From NCBI GenBank assembly GCA_010645155.1, contig CM021322.1, positions 4,283,740-4,347,739 of the forward strand: DNA of 64,000 nucleotides. The letters are read 5' to 3'. Position numbers and translations under genes: made by a program. Origin of the DNA: Tigriopus japonicus (lineage: Eukaryota > Arthropoda > Copepoda > Harpacticoida > Harpacticidae). This document shows positions 22,411-33,505 of the stretch, one piece after another (positions within the stretch are counted from its first letter, which is position 1; every line of letters begins with the position of its first letter). Below the pieces are notes generated by a model, which worked only from the letters and a program-made list of their open reading frames with translations, was not told the origin of the DNA and searched no databases.

Positions 22411-25400
22411 CTGAAAATTAGCGGAATATTCTTAAGATGTCAATTTTAGCAGTATGAAGTGTGACATCTTCATTAAAAATTATTAATAAATGCATTTCAC
22501 CCCGTATCAATATAAAGATCAAATGAAACGGAAACTACATCGAATTTATCAAAGCTTATTCGTCTCATAGCTCTGTCCCCTATTTTCTAACGTTGACTTT
22601 TAATTAGGTTGTTGTAAGATTTTAAGGTTTCTTTGTCTTTAAAGTTTTTAGACTGTCTCCCTGTTGATTTTGGTCTCAAATTGCTGCATTCTTTGACCCC
22701 CTGGCTATAGAATCCAATCAGATTCGAGAACGTCATGGTTTGTTGTGAAAAACGAGACTTGCATTGGTCATTTATCAGGCAGAGAAGAAAGTGAAGTGGT
22801 CAATCAACCAGATAAAAATGCTAAAAGAACTAATCTACTAATTTGTTGGCTTGGGCTGTGGTGTTCATCAGATTCCCAGATGTCCATAAATGCACGCATC
22901 TTGTGAAATTTCCTAAACTTTAGGGGAAAGTGTGATCATAGCCATTTCAGGCAATCCACCTGAGTTTGTTAGATGTTTCCAGCAACTTGAACTTCGCTAT
23001 TTTGCGTGGAATAGCCAAATGTCACTGATTGAGCATATGTGTAACTTACAAAATGATGGTGAACAGCCAAAAGATAAAGATTTACGGAAAGCAATATGGT
23101 CGTCATTTGCTTGTGGACGTGTAGCCATCACACCGTAAATCGAGACACTCTTTGGACTCACAGCCGTCGACAACCAATTGCAAAACAATGGGGTATATTG
23201 ACTTATTTTGCCAAAAAATAAGTATAATGCAAAATGCCGTTTCACTCTCAGACATAATGTGTCATGTTATCTTGTAAAAATGCAATGAATAAAGAACATA
23301 AATGTGTATTTCAAATAGTATGAACTATAATCAATATTTAATTTTGAATAACCCAATATAAATGACAACATATTCAACACTTTTACACTTGGTTGAAAGC
23401 ATTTTTCAGAACAGAAGACTTTGTTTGTACATGTCGAGTCTTTAAGTCAAGCTTTTTAACAAGCACTAATTTCACTGTACATGATTCAATAAAATCATTC
23501 CTTGGCTTTGAATCCTTCGTGTTGTGGGTTTCAGGGTAAAATTATTAAGCAAGCCTAGTCCGGTAACCAAAGCCAGCCATTGAATCACACAATTTTTCTG
23601 ATCGGCAACCTTCTGTCCAGGATCGTAACACTTCTCCATCTTCGCAACGTCTAAAATTTTCTTTGAGAAAGATCAAGGAGGAGAAGCGAACGTGGGACCT
23701 CTTTCCCTGTTGGAGACTGTTAGAAATGACACCACATATCCTCACTTTTTCCCCACCATGACATCGAAGATAAGATGTTTCTTCAAGCCTCTTCTCTTGC
23801 TCGGACATTGAATGACTCAAAATTATAATTTGAGTATTCAAAGACAGCTGATGGTGAAACATCTCGACACATTTTTAGCCAAGATAAAAATCGAAATAGC
23901 ACTGTGGATTATCTTCATCGTCATATTCACAAAAATATCAGACTGCATTTTGTCTGATTTGTTCGACAATTAATCAAAATTCTCTCGGTTTTTGTCTTCT
24001 TATTGGGATTCTTCTTTCTTCCTTTGAGTTCACTATTTGAAACAGGGTAAGCACTCATGACAGCAGTTTTAAGTACCAAGCGCAATCGACATCAGATTTC
24101 CAATTTCAATGGGAAAGTCTTCTTTTCCTCAACACATTTCTAAAAGTGGATAACTCGTCTTGTTGGTTATTTACATGTGATGACGCTATTGATTCGGGTT
24201 CAGTGATTCTAGTACAAATAATACGAAAAGCGTAAGATTTCAATTTGTACCTTGGAAGAAGATTTAATATTTTTGTTCAATGGTCCTTGCAATCACAGTT
24301 CAAAGTAATTTTCCTCAGCATTTTACCTTAAAGAACTTATTGCAAATAATTCATGACGCAAACGCCATGACTTTGCGCAACTTAGAAACCATATTGTAAG
24401 ATATGGGAGCACTGAGATATGAACGATTTAGAAAATAAGGGTGTCAAGAATTGTGATAATTCTGGAGCAAATTCGTCAGGGAGACAGTCTAAAAACTTTA
24501 ATGGCGAAGAAATCTTGAAATCTTACAACTACCTAATTAGTTTTTGCCGGTAAAAAATAGCAGAAAGGTTGATAAGACGATCGGGTTTTGAGAATTTTGA
24601 TGTAGTTTCCATTTTATTTGGTATGCATTTTTATACGGGGTGATTTGAAAACAAACCTGACATTGTCATGAACAATGTCTGTTAATCTGTAAAGGAAACC
24701 CGTGTCAAACCGACCCTCGAATATAGTGAATCTGCAGTGAATTTGAACGATATTGCAAAAGAAAAGACAAAACACAAAGAGGTGTGTCACAACAAACATC
24801 ACTTCAGAATAAAGCTGCAACTCCTTGTCATTTATTACAAGGGCCAGGATTTGAACTTGACTTTTTCGGCCAAAAAAGTGAATAAAAAATGATCAAAATC
24901 GGAAAATAATTGATCAAAATCATTAAACAAGTGACTTCAATTTTGAAAAAAGTAGAATAATCAGCATATTACAACTTGAAACAAAAAAGTTGAAGAGTAC
25001 CTAATTGAAGTAAAAATGGAGCTTCAGTACATCAATCTTTAGTTACAAATTGGGTTTGAACCAAGGTGCGATAGCCATTTTCTTTTTATAGTAAATGGAA
25101 ATATATTTTAGAAAACAGTAGACTCGTGGTACAACAAACCCTGTGGCCAGCACATAAAAGTTCACTGTTGAGAGGTTCACTGTATCAAGAAGACATAGTG
25201 TTGAAGTAATGAGCTGAGATTGAGTCAGGACCTTTTTGTATGTTGCTGTTTTGAAAACATTTATTTGTGCAAGTGTTTTCGCGTTTAGATTTTTTCAGGA
25301 ATGTTTTTCTCCTTTCGTCTATTGGCCTGACTAGCCTTCTTAGGGTCCACAGAAATGCTTGAATTAGTTTGTTCACGAGTTTTTAGTAAGGTTGTTCGGT

Positions 25401-25959
25401 ATTTCGAGAGTGGTTGAAGCCATAAAAGCTCCACTTTTGGAGAAAAGTCCGCTACATCAACAGGTTCACTTTTGTTTTTACACAGAATGTTTAGTCAACG
25501 ACACTTAAACCAAAGCTTAAATGTGGGTTTCAATCACTTTTTTTGTTTACTTTGATACTTGATTTTTGAGTGCCAGAGCGAGTATCAAACCAACTTTTGT
25601 AAATCTTTTTTTATCAACAAAAAGACACAGCAACAATATCCGTGTCACATCATGCAAATAGATTTTCAAGTCAAGAAATAAAAAAGAGTCCATTTTGTTT
25701 TGGTTGAAGAAATTAAAAATTTCCTTTAACGCCCAAAATAATTGAACTTTCTTTTTATTTTGACGAAAACATGGTTTCGGGGTTTATTCCTCAGAAAATC
25801 CAAAAAATTGAAAATTTAGCCAAAAACATAATGAAAGAAAGATAATGGTTTGTTCACGTTAAGCAACAAAAACAAGTTTGCGTCTCAAAGCACCCCTGAT
25901 TGACTTTTTGACCCAAAAAAACATATTTTGGCAACCCTGATTGACTTTGCCGTCCACTT
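22411..25959. other. Unassigned non-coding DNA upstream of the receptor exon
   Basis: No further receptor exon could be recognised. A 105-codon minus-strand ORF at 23545-23862 and a 68-codon plus-strand ORF at 22932-23138 have no motif I can name. Near 21925-21990 a gacaactcgaccc word recurs three or four times. The rest is AT-rich. Confidence 0.3.
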
Positions 25960-26087
25960 AGGCAAGAACATCTAGAATAGAGGTGGACTTTTCACGGCAC
26001 GGCAAAACTGGCCGGAGGTGAGCCAAATCAAGTGAAAGGCAAGGATCGAATGCCAATTCAGCCGGAAATTTAGAGCAGCCTCTTTGG
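25960..26087 (+). repeat. Dispersed repeat, copy 2, running into the gap
   Basis: Nearly identical to 4396-4522. The match stops only because the sequence becomes N at 26088. Confidence 0.75.
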
Positions 26088-26672
26088 NNNNNNNNNNNNN
26101 NNNNNNNNNNNNNNNNNNNNNNNNNNNNNNNNNNNNNNNNNNNNNNNNNNNNNNNNNNNNNNNNNNNNNNNNNNNNNNNNNNNNNNNNNNNNNNNNNNNN
26201 NNNNNNNNNNNNNNNNNNNNNNNNNNNNNNNNNNNNNNNNNNNNNNNNNNNNNNNNNNNNNNNNNNNNNNNNNNNNNNNNNNNNNNNNNNNNNNNNNNNN
26301 NNNNNNNNNNNNNNNNNNNNNNNNNNNNNNNNNNNNNNNNNNNNNNNNNNNNNNNNNNNNNNNNNNNNNNNNNNNNNNNNNNNNNNNNNNNNNNNNNNNN
26401 NNNNNNNNNNNNNNNNNNNNNNNNNNNNNNNNNNNNNNNNNNNNNNNNNNNNNNNNNNNNNNNNNNNNNNNNNNNNNNNNNNNNNNNNNNNNNNNNNNNN
26501 NNNNNNNNNNNNNNNNNNNNNNNNNNNNNNNNNNNNNNNNNNNNNNNNNNNNNNNNNNNNNNNNNNNNNNNNNNNNNNNNNNNNNNNNNNNNNNNNNNNN
26601 NNNNNNNNNNNNNNNNNNNNNNNNNNNNNNNNNNNNNNNNNNNNNNNNNNNNNNNNNNNNNNNNNNNNNNNN
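26088..26672. other. Assembly gap of 585 N
   Basis: All bases are undetermined. The left flank matches 4396-4522 and the right flank (26673-26795) matches 7197-7321. The missing DNA is therefore probably a copy of material related to 4523-7196, either shorter or collapsed. Confidence 0.95.
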
Positions 26673-26795
26673 AATTCTTTAAAAACTGAGACTTTCTTCT
26701 TTCAAAAGCACGTTCTCTCCTTTTGTGCTTCTCCACTTGATCTTGGTCACCCCTGATTTGCCGTGCGCCGTCCAGGAAATTCTAGATGTCCGTGA
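26673..26795 (-). repeat. Dispersed repeat following the gap
   Basis: Nearly identical to 7197-7321. After it, 26796-27100 is unassigned; the overlapping 99-codon ORF at 26725-27024 has no recognised domain. Confidence 0.7.
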
Positions 26796-27200
26796 CTTAG
26801 GCTTGTTTATATACGGCGGCTCCAATGTACGTGGATTTTCAAGCTCTGTAACGTTCATAGGATTGAACTGGGAGCGAGGCCCCAACGTATTATTTAAAGA
26901 AAGTGACTACAAACCTGTAATACACTACTCCATTCATATCTGCATGTTCATTGCCTTTATGGCCGACGTGTGCCTTGATCCATTTTATTTGAACTTTTGT
27001 GCCAAGTTGTACAAGAGCATTTAAGTCATTCACAGTCTTCCTGCATCCGAGAAGTAATTTCCACCATCATTATTAGAGCTCTTAAGGTTGATTGAGAATC
27101 ACAAAAAACATTGCTACTTCAGTTGAAGCAATATCTCGCACAATGCCGCATGCCTGCTTAATGGCAAACATTTAGCTTGGAATACTGTATTGAACTCCTG

Positions 27201-27298
27201 AGGCTAGTTTTTTAAGCGCAAAGATCGATCTCAAGATCGAACTTACAGTACTAAAGTACGATCTTAAGATCGATCTTTGCGTCTCAAAAAACTAGCCT
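27201..27298. repeat. 98-bp palindrome (hairpin)
   Basis: The arm beginning aggctagttttttaagcgca and containing aagatcgatctcaagatcg pairs with the reverse complement of the second half, ending aaaaaactagcct. About 39-40 bases per arm match with few differences and the loop is about 18 bases. It may be a tiny foldback element or a structured site. Confidence 0.8.
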
Positions 27299-27539
27299 CT
27301 GGTGTCTCAATAAGAATTCTTCTCAAGAAGAGTTACCCTGATACAAGACTCCCCCAGAAGCGTTTCGGTTCTTTGCTCCTGATCCATCTTTGTAGAGGCG
27401 CCATTCTAAAGTTGGATCATCATACCCTTTAGTGAAACTTTCTTGGTCTTCCGTAATTTGACTATTCCAATTTTTGTGAGAAGTTGCCCTGTCCGTTTTA
27501 GTAACAAATTTAGAAGCGCCAACACTTCCTGTTCCATGT

Positions 27540-28430
27540 CCATGAGGAAATTCTCATTGAAGGGAAATTTTTGGATTTGAATGATCCATTTTTGACCCCA
27601 AAAACCCGAAAACCGCTAGAAAAAAGCAAATTACTATATTCATATAGCTTTTGAATTTTGCGAAAGAAAACGAAAAAAATGAGTTTTGAAGTTTATGTCA
27701 AAATATCTCAAAATAATATAAAATCTAACACAAAAGCACTTAAAATACATTTGTCGCTAAATTTTTTTCATAATGTCAAAGACACTCAAAGTTCGGTGGT
27801 AATAGGAAATTTTGAAAAATTTGATGATGTTTCGATTTTAGACCATTTTGAACATGGTCCTTCAAGAAATCGAATATGAAATTGTAAGACATATGTATTT
27901 TTACCTTTGGATTAACACACAACAAAGTGTTCTCTAAATAGTTGTGAAATATGTTTTCCAAAAATCTTGTTTTAAGTGCATTTTCAGTGATATATATTAT
28001 TTTGAGCTATTTTGACATGAATTTTAAAACTCAATTTTTTCATTGTCTTTCGCTATATTGAAAAGCTGTATGAAATCTCTAAGAATTCATTTTTTAGTAT
28101 AACTGTAGTGTTTTTCCGGTTATTTGGGTCAAAAATGGACTGTTCCAAGTCAAATAACTCAGCTGCTGCTGAATATATTTTTTTTCAATTTAGTTTCAAT
28201 GGATAACTAAAAGGTCTCTAAATATAGATAAAACTTTTTATCGAAAAATGTTATAATTTATAGGTTTTTAGGTGTATAATCTTTTCCCTGGACATAAACT
28301 TATATTAAACAATAAAAGTAAAGTATAAGGTATTGTGATTTGAATTTTTGCTCCAAAAAATGCCAAGATATTTTTGGCTAGTTCAATCTAAACCTAAAAT
28401 GCCATTCGAAGCACCGTCTTAGAGTATTTA
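27540..28430. repeat. Non-coding dispersed repeat, copy 2
   Basis: Shares ordered words with 18880-20150: ccatttttgaccccaaaaa, catggtccttc, gtcaaaaatggac, cagctgctgctgaat, ggtttttaggt and caataaaagtaaagt. The copies are clearly diverged. A 73-codon ORF inside is not convincing. Confidence 0.6.
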
Positions 28431-30244
28431 AGCCTTGTTCTGATGTACCCTTTTTACATTTTTTAAGAATAGATCTAAAATCTACAAAGGACAACCTTGC
28501 GCACAAAATTCTTGCTTTCCATTAATTTTAAGTTTGCGTGCGTATGAAAACTTAACTTCTTGAATGATCTTTTTGCATGTGGAAATGAGAAACAAAATGT
28601 TAAGAGGGTTACGATCGTTAGCTGAGTGTTAAGGTAAAGAAAGCATGATTAGCATTGTTATGCTCAGACTTGTGAACAAATGAACAGAACAAAAAGAAAA
28701 AAGAGCAAATTAGGAGACTTAAATTGTATTCATTTTTTGGAGGACAATAGAAAATTTTCTTTACAAGCACACGAAAAAAGGGACTTCCTTTCCTAACTTT
28801 ACTCTGTCTCAAATAACACCAATCAAGTTACTTTATGAATACGTCATCCAAAATTACGAAGAAGGATTTGTCTCAGTATCAGAGTATTGAAAATCAAACA
28901 CACATGTGCGTTGTAGCATGTTGAAGCAGGTATATGAATAAACTAGTGTCAATGTAAATTAAATCATCCAACATTACACTTTGAAAAAGGGAGGAAAACT
29001 GAACTTAATCAAATACTTGCATTTATATTAATATATATTTTGATACTCTATCATGAAGCTAACTCGTGTGTAACAGTTATGAAATCCTAATAATCTTGTC
29101 CATTTCAATTGAGTTTCAAAATTTCACTCCACTTACTTCCCATCAAAAGTTGGATTGGAGCATATGTGGAGGGCCCTTTTTGTCCCTTTTTCATGCGCTC
29201 TTAAGGAAAGCAATCATAATTTTTTCATAAACTGAATTCCATTCAAGTATATGGTTTTGTTTTGATAAGATTAATAAGGCAACACTTCAGGATATCGTTG
29301 GCTAAATTTTTTCATCATACATTCATCCGTTTGCTTGAAACAACGTTTTAGAATTTCTAACAGTCTCAGTACTTTTGCGCAGAAGCGAGAGACAAATTGA
29401 CCCTACAAGTATTCAAGAGAACGACTGTAGGTACATTTGTTTGGTTGGAAGAGCACCCATTGTTATAGGCTTCAAATTACTCTCATTGCCACATATTTCA
29501 GTTGATCAAGTTGAAATTAAAGCATGTGAACTTTGAATGATCAGTTGGACAACTGGTTTGATTAGACTTTGTTGCAATTGGCTCAGAATTAAAAAAGCAC
29601 CTTTTGCCAATAGGCAAGGCATCCAGGTCTTCCAAGATCTTTGCAATAATACATGCTTCCAAACCTTTGCTACGCCCTCCTTGTTGGTAATCTTGATCTC
29701 TTGGTTCATCTCTTGCTCACTCTCATCAGGTTTATCCTCATGAAAACATTCAGTGTTATCATAAATATTCACACAAAAATGTTTGATTTGAGTCATTTTA
29801 ATTTGGTGACCATTTATGTAATGACAAATCCGCCACCAAGGAAATAATCCCTTAAATCGAGATCCAACTGTATGCTTAGTTACCCACGGCACCTAAACAA
29901 ATATAAAACAAAACGCAAAATACACAAATTGATTGTGCATTACCTTAACAATCATTAAAATATTTAAGTTCACTCTATGCCTGACTGATGTTTACATGTA
30001 GTACGAGTATTTTTTCTTAAATTCTCGACTTACTCCCTAACGGTCTTAACCCTCTTGACATTGTTCATCTCGGTTTCACATGCAAAATCATTTAAGAAGT
30101 TAAGTTTTACTACTCAAGGAAACTTGGAATTAATGGAAAGCAAAAAATTTCTGCTCAATGTTATCCTTTTCACTCAAACAACCTCGTACACGAAGTGGTA
30201 GATAGTAGAGAGGAGTCACTCAATACTCAACAAAATTTGACCAC
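28431..30244. other. Unassigned DNA with one possible minus-strand exon
   Basis: On the minus strand, 29892-29506 is open for 128 codons. It starts just after an acceptor-like ttgtttag and includes an FPWWRIC motif and an acidic EDKPDESEQEMNQE stretch. I do not recognise a family. Its 3' part (about 29506-29610) is weakly similar to 40970-41090, which argues for a repeat. The rest shows nothing I can name. Confidence 0.25.
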
Positions 30245-33200
30245 GTGTTTTCAAAACTTGGCGGAGATATGATTCCTAAAATTCCAAGTTCCTCACTTTT
30301 TCCATCATCTGGTGATAAAGACCCCTATGGCACACTGAAGGCTGACCTTGTGAAAATCTTTCAAGTCAAGCCAGTACAACGTATAGCCATGTTTCTCGAA
30401 CTCAATGCCGAGAGTCTTTCAATTCCTTAACTCTTTGCTCAGTCCAAATCATTATTAGAAAACATTGGCAACCTGCAAGAATATCTTCTCAAGGACAAAC
30501 TACTAAAAGCCTTTCCAGAATCATCTCGGGCCTCTTTATCGACGAGGTTAGACGAACCACTGGATCAATTCTACGAACACGTCCTCAATCTTTCTTCACC
30601 TTCTACGGTCATGGAAGCAACTACTCAATCGTTTAAAAACAACAAAAACGAACGACAAGCATCTCCTTTCTGTGATTTACACAGGCGATTCGGAAGAAAG
30701 GCTTTCCGTTGCTTGAATCCTTCATCTTGCGATTGGTTTGCTCATCGAGAGACACGCTCAAAAACCAATAAGTGGCTGTCCGGTTGAGCCTCCTTCGATT
30801 GCGACAGCCCCTTGATCGTCCTTATTTTTCACTACTGATACCTTCTCCCGGATGTCTTTTCTTGTGGATTCGGGGGCATCCCTTTCTCTTCTCCCCCGAA
30901 ATCTCGTTTTAATTCAAGTTCGTGATTCATCCCCAATAAATGACAAGTTTAAGTTTTACCTGAGTGGTAATCCAATTTCTACTTATGGTCGCGTTCGACG
31001 TCACATTGATATAAACCTTGGAAGACCGTACTTGTGGACATTTGTTGTGGCAGACGTATTCAAACCAATTTTGGGAGCGGACTTTCTACGATGGCACGGA
31101 TTGATATGACCAATTGTCGCCTCTTACTTTCTCGTCAGTTCCAATCCACTCAACTACATCCAGCAGATTCCTTGCATGACGACTATTCAAATGGTTTCGC
31201 CAACAAATTCAAACCCCTATTTCCTGCTGTTAGAAAGTTATCCATCGCTTTTAAAACCTTCATTTAGTTCCGCCAAACCATCTCACAATGTTCGGCATTA
31301 CGTTGTAACCACCGGTTCTCCATGTTATTCTCGTCCAAGACGTCTATCTGTCGACAAATTCAACGCTGCTAAATCCGAGTATGACAATCTAATGGGTATG
31401 AAAATTGTACGTACATCCATCCTCTTCCAATTACTCTTCTCCCCTTCATTTGGTTAAGAAGAACATGGAGACCTTGTGGGGATTACCGCCAACTAAACGC
31501 GATTACAGTTCCTGATCGATGCCCATTACCCCACATCCATGATTTTGCCATCCAACTTGCAGGCACTTTGATATTTTCAAAAGTTGACCTGGTCAAGGCG
31601 TATCATCAAATACCTATGGCGGAAGAAGACTGCCACAAGACCGCAATCACGACCCCCTTTGGCCTCTTTGAGTACGTAAGGATGCCTTTTGGCCTAAGAA
31701 ACTCTGCTCAAACGTTTCAAAGATTCATTGATACCGTAACAAGAGGTTTAAATGGTGTTTTTGCTTACCTAGATGACATTTTGGTGGCTGCCTCCTCTTC
31801 TTCAGAACATCTTTTGCATCTCTGGTTTCTATTTCAGCGTCTGTCAGACTTTGGCTTGATTATCAGCTAGGAAAAGTGTGTTTTCGGAGTTAAAAGTTTG
31901 GAATTTCTCGTTTCATCCGTTGGGGGTTCTTGAACCACTTCCTAGTCGCGTCCAAGCGATACTGGACTACCCGGTTCCAAAAGATCCGCCTTACAGAGGC
32001 TTCTCGGTTTAATTAATTATTATCACCGATTCATCCCAAACTGTTCTACACTTTAGCAACCCTTCAAGGCCCTTACAACAAATTCTTCGAAGAGCAACCC
32101 ATTGGCTTGAACGTCGGATCTGGCGTTTTCTAATCTGAAAAAGTCCTTGTCTCGTGGCCTTGTGGCGTTTCCAAAAGCCAATTTGCCGTTAGCAATTACA
32201 TCGCTTCAACTCAGAAGCGATTCTTCTTACCCATAAGGGTGTTTAGAACCTCCGATGCAATTTGGGAAACTCTAGCTTTCTTTTCCCGTGGTCTGACAAA
32301 AACTCAAACCAAGTATAGCACATTTGACAAGGAACTCCTTGTGATTAAAGAGGCTTGTAGAAAATTGTACATTTTCGGCATTTTGTGGAAGGGAGACATT
32401 TTATAGTTTTCACCGATCACCGCCCGTTAACCATAGCAATTCATTTCCGTCTCTCTTGGACCAGCCGTCAAGCCCGTCACTTCTCTGTCATCTCAGAATT
32501 TAGCACCGATTTGAAACACATTAGCTGAGTTTATATACCCTCTGACAACTTGAGTTGTTACAAAAATTGTACGTTACCACACGCCGTTGGTTTCATTTGC
32601 AAACACGAAAGTACGTAAGTTGCCACAAGAAATCGTTCAAAGAAAGCTAAGCTTGTAAACCCCGTCGCAAAACTCTTTCATAACTTTTGCCACAGGATTT
32701 CTTGCCCTAACTTATGTACTTCCGAGTTTGCAATTGAAGTCAATGGCGTGTGGTAGCGAAAAATTTCTGCCACAACTCAAGTTGTCACAGGGTATATAAA
32801 CTCAGCTATTGATGGCAAAACCATCACCGTCGCCGATGCTCCCTCACGAGTTTTCAGTGTCGCAGGTTCAGATATCGATTGGGATTCTTTTCACGCTTCC
32901 CAACTTGAAGCTCCGGATGGCCAAGCTTTCCCAACGGCGATTACTAACCTTAAGTGTTTTTGTTAAAAGTCAATGGTCTAAACATTCTGTGCGACACTTC
33001 TCTCGGTTGTAACCGACCCAATGTAAGAAGAAATATGGTCCCCTCGATCATATTTTTTTTCTTCAAAACTTAAGCCACAGCGGCATCAAACCTACGATAA
33101 TTGCACTGCAACAATCATTTGTATGGCACAATATGAAACGTGACATCAAACAATTCGTCAAAACATGTTTTGCTTGTCAGAAGACCAAAATCCATCCCCA

Positions 33201-33315
33201 TTCACGCCATCCCATTAAATATTTCGATTCCCCATCTAGTCGCTTTGCCCATAAACACCTAGACATTGTGGGTCCCCTTCCCATATCATCGGGATATACA
33301 TATGTTCTAACCATG
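30245..33315 (+). pseudogene. Ty3/Gypsy retrotransposon relic, truncated in integrase
   Basis: Domains appear in Gypsy order with stops and frameshifts. A gag-like DPYGTLKADLVKIFQ lies at about 30320. The protease FLVDSGASLSLLPRNLV is at 30855-30905. Reverse transcriptase is at about 31470-31880, with [30 protein letters not shown] and the catalytic YLDD at about 31767. RNase H shows FTDHRPLT at about 32410. The integrase zinc-binding region at about 33060-33200 ends in CFACQKTK, followed by LDIVGPLP near 33262. The coding sequence stops at 33315, exactly where the BEL/Pao LTR begins, and its continuation is not found beyond 39300. A MITE interrupts it at 32523-32807. No LTR was identified. 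Confidence 0.8.
32523..32807. mobile_element. MITE of the AGCTGAG family, copy 2, in Gypsy pol
   Basis: Terminal inverted repeats begin AGCTGAGTTTATATACCC and extend for about 35 bases. The 285-bp element is flanked by ATT on both sides. Removing it with one ATT rejoins the Gypsy frame as LKHI followed by DGKTITVADAPSR, the known order in Gypsy pol. That fixes the target duplication as ATT. It is related to 8383-9236. Confidence 0.85.
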
Positions 33316-33381
33316 TGAATAATGCGTCCGAACTCTCTCGTTTCTGAGTTACTACTGTAAACCGGTTTATTGTCTCGTACA
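33316..33381 (-). repeat. 3' LTR (66 bp)
   Basis: Identical to 39235-39300. On the minus strand it starts TGTACGAGACAATAAACC, which contains an AATAAA polyadenylation signal, and ends GCATTATTCA. It is preceded by the polypurine tract and followed directly by the truncated Gypsy integrase. Confidence 0.85.
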
Positions 33382-33390
33382 TTCCCCCCT
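33382..33390 (-). other. Polypurine tract
   Basis: AGGGGGGAA on the minus strand lies immediately before the 3' LTR. This is the expected site of plus-strand priming in LTR retroelements. Confidence 0.8.
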
Positions 33391-33505
33391 GTTGATTTGC
33401 GTACAATTGAGGAAATCGAAACATAACAAAAGTAAATATTTTCAGGAATAAAATCTTATATGAACAATACATGTTTGTCTTTTTAGTCTGAAAGTAACCA
33501 TCAAG

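Noticed and set aside
22932..23245. Overlapping ORFs on both strands as a transposase C-terminus
   Set aside because: I could not find a DDE/D motif or inverted ends; the resemblance was only general.
23545..23862. Further exon of the receptor gene
   Set aside because: The translation shows no membrane segment or Cys-loop feature and no matching splice phase could be shown.
27221..27280. Bacterial-type attachment site or terminator in the palindrome
   Set aside because: The context is eukaryotic; no T-run follows and no integrase is present.
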